Assembly (NCBI GenBank): GCA_016789205.1
Contig: JAEURF010000077.1
Coordinates: forward strand, 1-7,623
Source: Anaerolineales bacterium
Lineage (GTDB): Bacteria; Chloroflexota; Anaerolineae; Anaerolineales; Villigracilaceae
Direction: 5' to 3'
Length of the DNA stretch: 7,623 nt
Shown: piece after piece, positions 1-6,385 of the stretch
Numbering within the stretch: the stretch's first letter is position 1
Layout: every line of letters starts with the position of its first letter
The notes under the pieces: generated by a model
The model's database searches: none
Told to the model about the DNA's origin: nothing
The model's input: only the letters and a program-made list of their open reading frames with translations
Made by a program: the position numbers and the translations under genes

Positions 1-385
1 AAGCATTCGGGTCATTTAAGAAATCATCAGCCTTGACCATATGAAGTGTAACCAGTTGACCCGCGTTAACTGCTTGGTCAAGCGTTAATTGCAATTCAAG
101 GTCTGGGACTACCGATGTTAGCAAAGTTAGCAACTCTCCAAATTTATTATCAGGAGTTTTTTGCATATCATTATCAATATTCAATCCGAAGGCTTGAGTC
201 TGTTCGCGTGTAGTTGGCAACAAAAGTTGATTGGTGACAAATTGATATTCTGCACCTGTCACCGGTATAACGACGGGAGTGGTTGTTGGCATAGGTTGTG
301 CAGGTGTTGACTGTAAAGCACTACATGCCGACAACGTTAGTAAAATTATGGCGGCATTTATAACAAAAACATTTTTTATTTTCAT
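1..385 (-). CDS. Putative lipoprotein, N-terminal 128 residues (3' end outside window)
   Basis: The reading frame opens with ATG at 385 and stays open to the window edge, so the C-terminus is missing. The N-terminus is a typical lipoprotein signal: basic MKIK, a hydrophobic stretch at about residues 6-18, then the lipobox LSAC with the lipidated cysteine at residue 21. A Thr/Pro/Val-rich linker follows (about 27-43), as is common in surface lipoproteins that stand off the membrane. The rest (about 45-128) is soluble and I recognise no domain. An AGGA Shine-Dalgarno lies about 8 nt upstream of the ATG, which supports this start. It follows the YihY gene by 108 bp, with the hairpin repeat between them, so it may be read through from upstream or have its own promoter. 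Lipoprotein status is clear; the function is unknown. Confidence 0.85.
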   Translation of the reverse strand, partial: MKIKNVFVINAAIILLTLSACSALQSTPAQPMPTTTPVVIPVTGAEYQFVTNQLLLPTTREQTQAFGLNIDNDMQKTPDNKFGELLTLLTSVVPDLELQLTLDQAVNAGQLVTLHMVKADDFLNDPNA

Positions 386-416
386 AATTAATTCCTATTC
401 TGTTTATCTATCATAT

Positions 417-479
417 ATACAAACACTCCCCTTTGCATCCATCGGCTGGGGAGTGTTTGTATCCGCTAGTTGGGGGAGA
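417..479 (-). repeat. Hairpin repeat, copy 1 (61-bp element at 419-479)
   Basis: The element begins 14 nt after the YihY stop codon. Read on the minus strand it starts TCTCCCCCAA, then GCGGA, then a hairpin. The hairpin is a perfect 15-bp stem, 417-431 pairing with 448-462, around a 16-nt loop. A second copy lies at 7411-7470 with the same block order and about the same length. The hairpin has no clear T-run after it on either strand, so it is not a standard intrinsic terminator. It could be a REP-like repeat, a 3'-end stabilising structure, or a small mobile palindromic element. I do not recognise it as a named RNA family. Confidence 0.8.
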
Positions 480-493
480 CTTAATATCGTTTC

Positions 494-1405
494 TTATTCA
501 TGTTTTTCTGGTATGGTTTCTTTTTGCCCTTTTTTATATTGGAAATAAGAAACGCTTAAGAAAGCGCCAAAGAGAAAGATGAGACTGCTTAAATATGCCC
601 AAACTAGAAAAGTAATAATCGTTGTCACTGAGCCATAAACCATATTTGATGTAGAGACATAAGTAAAAACAAAAGACAAAAAAATTTTCTTGGCTAATTC
701 CCATAAAAAGCCAGCTGTGATTGCGCCGGGTAAAATTTCACGCCAACTAGCCGTCCCATGCGGAAGAATCATATAAAGCACCATAAATAAAATAATATCA
801 ATTAAGATGGCAAGCACCAGACTGAAACTACCTGCAAGTAAAAAGATTTGTTCAGGCAGAAAGCTGTTGACGTGAGCAATTGCACTGCCAGCAAATGAAG
901 CCAAAAACAGAGCGGGTCCGACAAAAATTAGCACTAATAGTATTGAGAGTCCGCGTCGCCTCCAAGCGGCGCGCCGTTGTTTCCCTCCCCATATTTCATT
1001 TAATGTATGTGTAAAGGTGTAAAAGACTGTGGATGCAGACCAAATCAAGCCAATTAGCGCGATGCTGGTGACAGGTCCGCGTGCTTTAATAATTTCATCA
1101 ATATTTTGCCCTAACAATTGACTCAATGCTGGCGCGATAAACTCAATTTTTTGAATAATAGATGATTGGTCAATTGAAGGTCCACTAGCAATGGAAATAC
1201 TTAACAAGGTAATCGGAAAGATGGCGAAGAGCGCGAAGTAAGCAATCGCGGCGGCATTAATCGTTGTTTCAGGCTTTAGCGTTTCTTTGGTTGCATTTGC
1301 CAGCATCCATAACCAACCTCTGGATAATTCATTTATTTTATGTACGCTGTTAATGATTTGTTGCTTAATCTTGAGCATGTATTTAATTATTTTAGATGCA
1401 GTCAT
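494..1405 (-). CDS. YihY/virulence factor BrkB family membrane protein
   Basis: A 303-residue polytopic inner-membrane protein, normal length for the YihY/BrkB family. After a basic, partly amphipathic N-terminus (1-48) there are about six membrane segments, near residues 51-73, 111-133, 152-178, 185-213, 224-250 and 258-288. Family hallmarks visible are the AAAIAYFALFAIFPITLL stretch at 51-68, the NEIWG segment ending near 140 followed by a basic cluster (KQRRAAWRRR), and the YGSVTTIITFLVWAY segment at 257-271. The family was once called ribonuclease BN by mistake; its real role is unsettled, and transport or envelope functions have been proposed. The start at 1405 lies only 3 bp after the stop of the upstream AI-2E gene, which points to one transcript and coupled translation. 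ATGs at codons 10 and 34 are possible but less likely starts. Confidence 0.95.
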   Translation of the reverse strand: MTASKIIKYMLKIKQQIINSVHKINELSRGWLWMLANATKETLKPETTINAAAIAYFALFAIFPITLLSISIASGPSIDQSSIIQKIEFIAPALSQLLGQNIDEIIKARGPVTSIALIGLIWSASTVFYTFTHTLNEIWGGKQRRAAWRRRGLSILLVLIFVGPALFLASFAGSAIAHVNSFLPEQIFLLAGSFSLVLAILIDIILFMVLYMILPHGTASWREILPGAITAGFLWELAKKIFLSFVFTYVSTSNMVYGSVTTIITFLVWAYLSSLIFLFGAFLSVSYFQYKKGQKETIPEKHE

Positions 1406-1408
1406 TAT

Positions 1409-2641
1409 CTACTTATCTTCGTTGCTAACAGGCTGTGATGGATGAAATGGTTCAGAAACTATAACTGGGATCGTTGTTTGCACAATTGGGTCAGCTTTCG
1501 CAATTAATTCAGCCAGCCGCTCCATACTGCTGATGATTAATGGCGGGGGTTGTTCTTCCATATTTTTTATGATTGTCCACAAACGCTTCTGTCTTTCTTT
1601 GAGGTCTGATACTTGTGCTGAAGCTCCCATTGTAAGGCGGTTGGTAACCAAATGACTCCACAAGATTTGGCATATTGCTGATAAAGGCGGGGCTATGATG
1701 ATTCCGATCAGTCCAAACGCATCTGCTAATGCTAGAATGATAACCAATGTCAAAATGGGGTTATCCGCTTGGCGCTTGTAAAGACGCGGTTCAATCCATA
1801 TTTGTAAAGCGATAACTACAATCAATGTATAGAAAACTGATAATAGGCTAAGTTGAACGCTGGTGAGTAATCCAATGGCGAGCGGCAAAATCACAGCTAA
1901 GATTCCGCCCACGACAGGGATTAACAATGCGAATGCGGCAATTAGTGCTAACAAGATCGGATATTGAGACCCGAGAAACCAATAACCAATGCCTAATAAA
2001 AATCCTGCTAGAATGCTTTGGGCTATCTCGCTACGAATATACGCACCGAGGTCAGGTTCAATTTTTCGCCAAATGCCACGCGCTTGTTTACGTAATTCGG
2101 ATGGAAGCAATGAAAGCCACAATCGTTCAAAATGAATTTGATTAATGCTCCAATAAATGCTCAATAACAAGACAAGGAATATCCCGCTGATAACACTACC
2201 GATACCTTGTGTGAAGCCTAGTAAGGCTGGTAATACAAGCTGACCTTGTTCACCGGTGATTGCTTCAAAAAGAATGCTTGGCACTGGCAGACGCGCAATT
2301 AATACTTTCTCGAATGAACTGCTTTTCAACCATGTTGGCAATATCCATTTATCTTGCACTGCTAGTGTTTGTGATAATTGTTCGATATCACCAATTACAA
2401 ACCTGCCGACTTGTGTGATTAAATAAACAAAACCGCTCAGGATAAATACATAAAGCAAAATTAGTGAAAGACGCATTATCAAGCTGTGACTTGATAAATC
2501 TTTAATCAGTGGGCGAACTGTTGCCGCAAGTGCGAGCGATATAAAAATATAAATAACCACTACATGAAATTGCCACAATGCTATTAATGCCAACACGGTA
2601 GTCATCACTGCTGTAACAATGACTATCAATTGTTTTGTCAT
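1409..2641 (-). CDS. AI-2E family transporter (second of a tandem pair)
   Basis: A 410-residue membrane protein of the AI-2E transporter family (TqsA, PerM, YdiK type). The layout is two N-terminal membrane helices (about 5-47), another at about 57-82, an extracytoplasmic-type stretch at about 85-140, a helix at about 146-168, then the C-terminal helix bundle at about 205-330. The family's conserved late segment is present as IPVVGGILAVILPLAIG (241-257) and the WIEPRLYKR segment (282-290), followed by ILALADAFGLIGIIIAPPLSA (302-322). This segment is more divergent than in the upstream partner, whose equivalent reads ENSLLVPRVMRR. A soluble tail of about 75 residues follows. Family members export autoinducer-2 or act as ion antiporters, so the substrate cannot be assigned. 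The start codon overlaps the upstream stop as ATGA (2638-2641) and lacks its own Shine-Dalgarno, indicating translational coupling. Confidence 0.93.
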   Translation of the reverse strand: MTKQLIVIVTAVMTTVLALIALWQFHVVVIYIFISLALAATVRPLIKDLSSHSLIMRLSLILLYVFILSGFVYLITQVGRFVIGDIEQLSQTLAVQDKWILPTWLKSSSFEKVLIARLPVPSILFEAITGEQGQLVLPALLGFTQGIGSVISGIFLVLLLSIYWSINQIHFERLWLSLLPSELRKQARGIWRKIEPDLGAYIRSEIAQSILAGFLLGIGYWFLGSQYPILLALIAAFALLIPVVGGILAVILPLAIGLLTSVQLSLLSVFYTLIVVIALQIWIEPRLYKRQADNPILTLVIILALADAFGLIGIIIAPPLSAICQILWSHLVTNRLTMGASAQVSDLKERQKRLWTIIKNMEEQPPPLIISSMERLAELIAKADPIVQTTIPVIVSEPFHPSQPVSNEDK

Positions 2642-3915
2642 GAGTTATCCGATGCGCTAGAATCTAATAACGTATCTAGGTCTGTTGCGATTGTCTCAAT
2701 CTCATCCATCACGTGGTCAATATGTTTGACTCGTAAATCTGAGCCTCCTTTATCAAGGCGGGCTTGTTTGCGTAAATCCTGAATCAAATCTTGCGCTTGG
2801 TAACGGAGTCTGCTTGCATAATCACGTCCGGCTGAAACTTCTGGCTCTGTGTTTGATGGATGAAATACAAAGCGATTAAGCAACAGTTGGATAATGGCGG
2901 CGAGCGGTATCGCCATGAGTGCCCCCATAATGCCGAATAAAGAACCAAATGCAAAAAGCGCAAGCAATGTCACAAATGGATTGACCCCGACTGCCCGACG
3001 CATGACGCGTGGTACCAGTAAGCTATTTTCTAATTGTTGAATCACAACCGTTGCGACGATGACCCATATCAATTTTTCTGGTCCAATGGACAATGCAACT
3101 AATGCCGCAGGTATCGCACCCAGTAATGGACCAATCATCGGTACAGCCTCTAACACGCCTGCTAAAAGTGCCAGCACAAAAGCGTTCGGTAAACCAATCA
3201 GCAGATAGGCAATTAATGCCAAGATGCCTATGATTAAGCAAAGAAAAGCCTGACCAACTATGTAAAAACCGATTTTGGTTTCTATCGCTGAAATTAATTC
3301 TACGATGCTCTCGCGTTGTTCTTGTGGAAGGAGTAGTAAGGATGATTGAATGATACGCGTGCCATCTAACGTCCAATAAAAAGCGAGCATGAGAACAACA
3401 ATGGTTATAAAAATCGCTTTAGCTAGCAGTGTTATATAAATAAGCATTTGCTCTGCTGAAGCCATCACTTCTAGCCCTGTTTGCTGATTTGCGATTGGCA
3501 TGATACTAGGCAGGGCAGGTGGAAGAAATTCACCTAAACGCACAATCAATTGGCTTGGATAATTAAGCATCCATAAGCGTAAAGTTTGGTAATACTCTGG
3601 CATTGCGATGCCAATTGTGCGGCTTTGTTCAACAATTAAAGGAAATAACAAAAGCACGAAGCCAATTAGCATCATCAGAATTAGGGTGTAGATGAAAATA
3701 ATTCCTGCTATTCGATTAACCCCTTTTTGTGATAACCAAGTGACCAAAGGTCTGATGACCGTGCCGATTAAGATAGCAATCAATAAGATAAAGATAACTT
3801 GATTAAAACGATAAAAAATCCAAAAGCTCAGGACAACTGAAATTATCACCAGAGTTGCCCCAACAACTCCTCGAAATGTCCAAGCATGTGGCTGAGGAGT
3901 TGATTGAAGCGTCAT
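2638..3915 (-). CDS. AI-2E family transporter (first of a tandem pair)
   Basis: A 425-residue polytopic membrane protein. Two N-terminal helices (about 16-36 and 38-58) are followed by one at about 69-93, a loop region at about 95-155, a helix at about 160-182, and the C-terminal bundle. The family signature is close to canonical: GLPNAFVLALLAGVLEAVPM at 241-260, then IGPLLGAIPA at 261-270, and later QQLENSLLVPRVM (293-305) with FGSLFGIMGALMAIPLAA (323-340). The last 70 or so residues are soluble, charged and probably helical. The gene starts 21 bp after the rhomboid stop; I see no strong Shine-Dalgarno before ATG 3915. It overlaps the next AI-2E gene by four bases. Two divergent paralogues side by side could work as a hetero-oligomer or handle different substrates; this is inference. 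Confidence 0.95.
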   Translation of the reverse strand: MTLQSTPQPHAWTFRGVVGATLVIISVVLSFWIFYRFNQVIFILLIAILIGTVIRPLVTWLSQKGVNRIAGIIFIYTLILMMLIGFVLLLFPLIVEQSRTIGIAMPEYYQTLRLWMLNYPSQLIVRLGEFLPPALPSIMPIANQQTGLEVMASAEQMLIYITLLAKAIFITIVVLMLAFYWTLDGTRIIQSSLLLLPQEQRESIVELISAIETKIGFYIVGQAFLCLIIGILALIAYLLIGLPNAFVLALLAGVLEAVPMIGPLLGAIPAALVALSIGPEKLIWVIVATVVIQQLENSLLVPRVMRRAVGVNPFVTLLALFAFGSLFGIMGALMAIPLAAIIQLLLNRFVFHPSNTEPEVSAGRDYASRLRYQAQDLIQDLRKQARLDKGGSDLRVKHIDHVMDEIETIATDLDTLLDSSASDNS

Positions 3916-3936
3916 GTGTTGTCAATTCTAGGTTGT

Positions 3937-4590
3937 TTAACTTGTAATTCGAGGTGATGTGTTTCCTCTAAGGAAAAACGTTAATATAAAGCCTGCGATA
4001 AATCCGCCAATGTGTGCCATGTAAGCCACACCACCTGTGTCCGCGCTTGCAGTAGTGATAGAACCAATGCCACTTAACAACTGTAAGCCAAACCATAATC
4101 CGATGACGATTAATGCAGACATTGGGATAACGCCTCGACCCATTAATACATGCACTCTTCCCTGTGGGAACATGACAAGATACGCCGCGAGCACGCCTGC
4201 AATTGCACCAGATGCGCCTAAATTCGGTATGTTGGATGTGAGGCTAAAGATTAACTGTGCAAATGTTGCCCCTATGCCACATAGCAAATAAAAAATTATA
4301 AACTTGATATGTCCGAGGCGGTCTTCGACATTATCCCCAAAAATCCATAAGTACAGCATATTACTTCCCAAGTGAAGCAAACCCGCATGCATAAACATGG
4401 ATGTGAATAAAGTTGGAAAATCAGCTAAAGGATTAGCAAGGAAGCGACTGGGAATAAATGCCCACTGCATAATAAAAGCGTCGCCGCCGCTCATCTCTAT
4501 TAGAAAAAATAGGACGTTCAGAAGAATCAAACCATACGTAACGAGCGGAACTATTCTACGAGAAGTATTATCATCACCGATTGGTAACAT
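3937..4590 (-). CDS. Rhomboid family intramembrane serine protease
   Basis: A 217-residue protein with the compact six-helix rhomboid core. The catalytic serine is in GASG (Ser127) and its partner histidine is in AHIGGF (His193). The conserved HLGSN motif (His73, Asn77), followed by LYLWIFGDNVEDRLG, matches the helix-2 region that lines the active site. All residues needed for proteolysis appear present, so it should cleave membrane proteins within or near the bilayer. The N-terminus MLPIGDDN followed by a basic pair is common in rhomboids of this subgroup. AAGGAG sits about 9 nt upstream of ATG 4590, giving a confident start. It lies 29 bp after the 69-residue ORF and 21 bp before the AI-2E pair, as part of a likely operon. 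Its substrate is unknown; the neighbouring membrane proteins are candidates only by proximity. Confidence 0.95.
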   Translation of the reverse strand: MLPIGDDNTSRRIVPLVTYGLILLNVLFFLIEMSGGDAFIMQWAFIPSRFLANPLADFPTLFTSMFMHAGLLHLGSNMLYLWIFGDNVEDRLGHIKFIIFYLLCGIGATFAQLIFSLTSNIPNLGASGAIAGVLAAYLVMFPQGRVHVLMGRGVIPMSALIVIGLWFGLQLLSGIGSITTASADTGGVAYMAHIGGFIAGFILTFFLRGNTSPRITS

Positions 4591-4619
4591 AAGATATATC
4601 TCCTTTTAATTTACAAAAT

Positions 4620-4829
4620 TTAATCGGGTAAGGATTGTTTCTCCCCATCACCAACAGGCGGAACTGAATTGTTAGTTTCTAAAATTGGACCGCCATCATC
4701 CTCCCAACGTAATTTATTTTCAACTATGTCTTTCTTTTTCAGAGCTTTAGACATAACTTCTGGCTTATCTCCATTAAATAACTTCTTGAAGAAATCAAAT
4801 AACTTGCTTTTAGAAAATTTATATTTCAT
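4620..4829 (-). CDS. Small hypothetical protein, 69 residues
   Basis: A short reading frame with a lysine- and phenylalanine-rich N-terminus (1-35), amphipathic and possibly membrane-binding, and an acidic C-terminal half with a distinctive RWEDDGGPI segment (41-49) and a proline-containing tail. There is no predicted transmembrane helix. An in-frame stop lies just upstream of ATG 4829, so the start cannot be extended; the Shine-Dalgarno is weak (GAAG very close to the ATG). It sits 29 bp before the rhomboid gene on the same strand, which makes it the likely first gene of that operon. I do not recognise the family. The alternative is that this is a transcribed leader and not a real gene, but the charge pattern and position favour coding. 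Confidence 0.6.
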   Translation of the reverse strand: MKYKFSKSKLFDFFKKLFNGDKPEVMSKALKKKDIVENKLRWEDDGGPILETNNSVPPVGDGEKQSLPD

Positions 4830-4885
4830 TCTTCACATCTTGAAAATTCTGAAGCATTTGTTTTGATAACTTGTCGATTAGACAT
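4826..4885 (-). CDS. Possible 19-codon leader ORF
   Basis: A short frame from ATG 4885 to TGA 4826 encodes MSNRQVIKTNASEFSRCEE. Its stop overlaps the start of the 69-residue gene as ATGA, the same coupling geometry seen between the two AI-2E genes. A purine-rich AAAGG lies about 11 nt upstream of the ATG. It could be a leader peptide that couples ribosomes onto the next start, whose own Shine-Dalgarno is weak. A frame this short can also arise by chance, so the call is tentative. Confidence 0.25.
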   Translation of the reverse strand: MSNRQVIKTNASEFSRCEE

Positions 4886-5074
4886 CGGTGCTTAGCCTTT
4901 CTTCCTTAAACGCTTGTTTTTTTATCAAGCCGCGAAAATAGTACACATTAAATTTCAAACTTGTGTCATAAATTTTATCAAAAAATAATTTCTAAACAAG
5001 CAACAAATTAAACGATAATGTCCATTGTGAGCATGATTTCTTGATGAGAAGCCATGCCCACAAAGATAGTGAGG
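4830..5074. other. AT-rich intergenic region, likely promoter region of the rhomboid operon
   Basis: No substantial gene lies in these 245 bp. The region holds the 5025-5063 hairpin near the end of the 49-residue gene, then a very AT-rich stretch (about 4905-5020), then the possible leader ORF. As the longest gap in the window before a set of closely packed genes, it is the natural place for their promoter. On the minus strand a TACTAT hexamer occurs near 4938-4943, but no well-spaced -35 element accompanies it, so I do not assign a specific promoter. A small GCTTG/CAAGC palindrome with an A-rich loop lies at 4912-4930. Confidence 0.5.
5025..5063 (-). repeat. Long intergenic hairpin after the 49-residue gene
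   Basis: Positions 5025-5035 pair with 5053-5063 over 11 bp. The single irregular pair (5030/5058) is G·U on the minus strand and A·C on the plus strand. The stem resumes inside the loop, 5038-5041 pairing with 5047-5050, to give an almost continuous 17-position hairpin with a 5-nt loop. It starts 11 nt after the stop at 5075. No T-run follows, so it is not a classic intrinsic terminator; it may be a 3'-end stabiliser, a weak terminator or a processing site. Confidence 0.6.
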
Positions 5075-5224
5075 TTACCGATTAATAATAAACAGGATGC
5101 CCGCAATCAATGCGCAAATCCCAGCGATGGTACTTAATGCACCAAGCCCCACACCCAGCATACTCAATCCTACGATGACCAAAAAGATACCGAGCAAAAT
5201 CCATTTCAATTGACCCATATTCAT
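5075..5224 (-). CDS. Small two-helix membrane protein, 49 residues
   Basis: The frame runs from ATG 5224 to TAA 5075 and encodes a very hydrophobic protein: MNMGQLKW, then helix 1 (about 8-24), a short Gly-rich turn (GVGLG, 24-28), helix 2 (about 29-47), ending INR. It is short enough to be missed by a length cutoff of 60 codons. The Shine-Dalgarno AAAGGAG is well placed before ATG 5224; the second ATG at codon 3 is an alternative. The composition (Leu, Ile, Gly, Ala) and helix-turn-helix layout match small integral membrane proteins found beside stress genes in many bacteria. A terminator-like hairpin lies between it and the upstream YtxH gene. Function unknown. I considered the DUF3309 family, but the sequence does not clearly match it. 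Confidence 0.8.
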   Translation of the reverse strand: MNMGQLKWILLGIFLVIVGLSMLGVGLGALSTIAGICALIAGILFIINR

Positions 5225-5249
5225 TTTGTTTCTCCTTTGATTTAATACT

Positions 5250-5297
5250 TAATAAAATAGCTTTACAGCATATCGCGTTCATATACTGTAAAGCTAT
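5250..5297 (-). terminator. Probable intrinsic terminator after the YtxH gene
   Basis: A perfect 12-bp stem (5257-5268 with 5286-5297) continues through one irregular pair (5269/5285, G·U on the minus strand) into 4 more A-T pairs, giving a 17-position stem and 7-nt loop. On the minus strand it is followed immediately by TTTATTAAG (from 5256 down), a modest U-tract. It begins 6 nt after the YtxH stop. The stem is AT-rich, so termination may be partial and allow read-through into the 49-residue gene. Confidence 0.65.
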
Positions 5298-5302
5298 CAG
5301 AT

Positions 5303-5656
5303 TTAAGAACCTTGAATTGCTTTCTTACCGGCTTGTGCGGCTTCAGAGACATGGTCTAATTGCTCCATAACGAGTTCCTGACCTTGATGTTTCAATTCTT
5401 TAACCTTCTCACGTCCGCTAACCGAAATCTTATTTGCACTGGAGCGCACTTGCGCTATCGTACCTTCTACCATTTCAGTTGTGCGGTCACGCAATTCGGC
5501 ACCTTTTTTCTGAATTTGTATTCTGGTTTCTTGTCCAGATTGAGGCGCAAGCAACAGCATCGTCACCGCACCAGCCAACGCACCAACTAACATACCGATA
5601 AAAACACTCAGCATATTGTTTGTTGGGTGTCTATATTCTTGATTTTCGTGAATCAT
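5303..5656 (-). CDS. YtxH domain-containing protein
   Basis: A 117-residue protein with one N-terminal membrane helix (about 15-37) rich in Gly and Ala, ending in the LLLAPQSGQETR segment (34-45) that is characteristic of YtxH-domain proteins. The rest (46-117) is a charged, probably coiled-coil helix. This matches the usual size and plan of the family, whose Bacillus members belong to the general-stress (SigB) response; the molecular function is unknown. AAAGGA lies about 8 nt upstream of ATG 5656, which supports the start. It follows the 56-residue gene by 49 bp and is closed by the 5257-5297 hairpin, so it probably ends a transcript or a transcript segment. Confidence 0.92.
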   Translation of the reverse strand: MIHENQEYRHPTNNMLSVFIGMLVGALAGAVTMLLLAPQSGQETRIQIQKKGAELRDRTTEMVEGTIAQVRSSANKISVSGREKVKELKHQGQELVMEQLDHVSEAAQAGKKAIQGS

Positions 5657-5705
5657 TTTTTAATCCTTTATCTTCTAACTTTTAATTCAAATACTTTAAT
5701 AAACA

Positions 5706-5876
5706 TTACTCATTATCTTGATTTCCAAGATAAACCCCTGCATCACTTTGTTCTTCTTCAGTGATTTCAAAAATACTCGTCAGCCAATGTTCAATTCTGT
5801 CCAGAATCCGCAATGCGCCCCAAAAGCGATTTGCTGGTTGTTTTTCAGAGTCTTGTTGAGGAGCAGAATCGTCCAT
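5706..5876 (-). CDS. Small soluble hypothetical protein, 56 residues
   Basis: The frame runs from ATG 5876 to TAA 5706. The protein has an acidic, polar N-terminus (1-16), a central amphipathic helix with aromatic residues (about 17-39, RFWGALRILDRIEHWLTSIF), then an acidic segment TEEEQSDAGVYLG (39-51) and a short tail. There is no signal peptide or membrane helix. AAAGGA sits about 8 nt upstream of the ATG and only 12 bp separates it from the stop of the YggT-like gene, so the two are surely co-transcribed. The amphipathic helix suggests a peripheral or adaptor role at the membrane, perhaps with the neighbouring YggT-like or YtxH protein. That is inference; I do not recognise a family. Confidence 0.75.
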   Translation of the reverse strand: MDDSAPQQDSEKQPANRFWGALRILDRIEHWLTSIFEITEEEQSDAGVYLGNQDNE

Positions 5877-5888
5877 TATCTTTATCCT

Positions 5889-6308
5889 TTATCGGCGCGG
5901 CGTATTATGACTTTCACTCGTACTCGTTTCAGTCACTGCCACCACAGGTCCGCGCGGGCGATAAAAGATTAACCAAATCACTCTTTCCACAGCCCAAGCA
6001 ATTAACCCATAAATCAACATTGCAAACATAGATGAAAGTTCAAGCACCATGTTGCCAGCCGTTGGTGAGGCGACTAATCCTTCAAATGGGAACAAGAACA
6101 AGTAAGTAAATCCATAAATCAAAGCGACAATCGGGCTTTCAGGATTCGCACCAATCAACTTAAGTCCGATGCGAAGCGCAATCAACGCTTCTAAAATTCC
6201 AAACATCAACCAGACCAACTGTGTAGCCTTAAAACTAAAGATGCGTTGTTCACGCTCCGGTTCATTTTGTGACGTTCTTGTTTCTGAGACTCTATTTTCA
6301 TTTGACAT
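5889..6308 (-). CDS. YggT-like integral membrane protein
   Basis: A 139-residue protein with a polar N-terminal tail (1-27), then membrane segments at about 28-52, 58-78 and 92-117, and a polar Thr/Ser-rich tail. The segment LIGANPESPIVALIYGFTYLFLFPFEGLV (51-79) has the YggT-family pattern: a small-residue and Asn/Pro-containing turn, then a helix ending at a phenylalanine-proline pair. The role of this family is poorly known; members sit beside cell-division or envelope genes in several phyla. The Shine-Dalgarno is weak (AAAGAAG before ATG 6308). It follows the GlsB-like gene by 77 bp, a gap that holds a strong hairpin, and is followed at 12 bp by the 56-residue gene. Confidence 0.8.
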   Translation of the reverse strand: MSNENRVSETRTSQNEPEREQRIFSFKATQLVWLMFGILEALIALRIGLKLIGANPESPIVALIYGFTYLFLFPFEGLVASPTAGNMVLELSSMFAMLIYGLIAWAVERVIWLIFYRPRGPVVAVTETSTSESHNTPRR

Positions 6309-6325
6309 TTTTACGCTTCTTTCTA

Positions 6326-6364
6326 AGGGTAAGCCTGTTTCAAAAACCTGAACAGACTTACCCT
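6326..6364 (-). repeat. Intergenic hairpin between the GlsB-like and YggT-like genes
   Basis: Positions 6326-6340 pair with 6350-6364 over 15 positions around a 9-nt loop. The interior irregular pair (6334/6356) is G·U on the minus strand and C·A on the plus strand; the loop-end pair (6340/6350) goes the other way. No T-run follows on either strand. It lies 21 nt after the GlsB-like stop and 17 nt before the YggT-like start, so it could tune relative expression of the two or mark an mRNA end. Confidence 0.6.
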
Positions 6365-6385
6365 CGCTGATACAAATTTATTTCA

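Noticed and set aside
417..480. Repeat as a CRISPR, integron attC site or known riboswitch
   Set aside because: There are only two copies 7 kb apart with no spacers, no attC core sites or integrase, and no match to a riboswitch consensus I know.
3023..3376. Minus-strand open frame of 117 codons inside the first AI-2E gene
   Set aside because: It is an out-of-frame shadow with Arg/His/Ser/Cys-rich composition and no ribosome site, inside a clear transporter gene.
1409..3915. AI-2 quorum-sensing locus
   Set aside because: The AI-2E family name alone does not show AI-2 transport; no luxS or lsr genes are in the window and many family members act on other substrates.
5082..5282. Minus-strand open frame of 66 codons over the 49-residue gene
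   Set aside because: It spans the terminator hairpin and Shine-Dalgarno and is out of frame with the hydrophobic protein that has the proper ribosome site.
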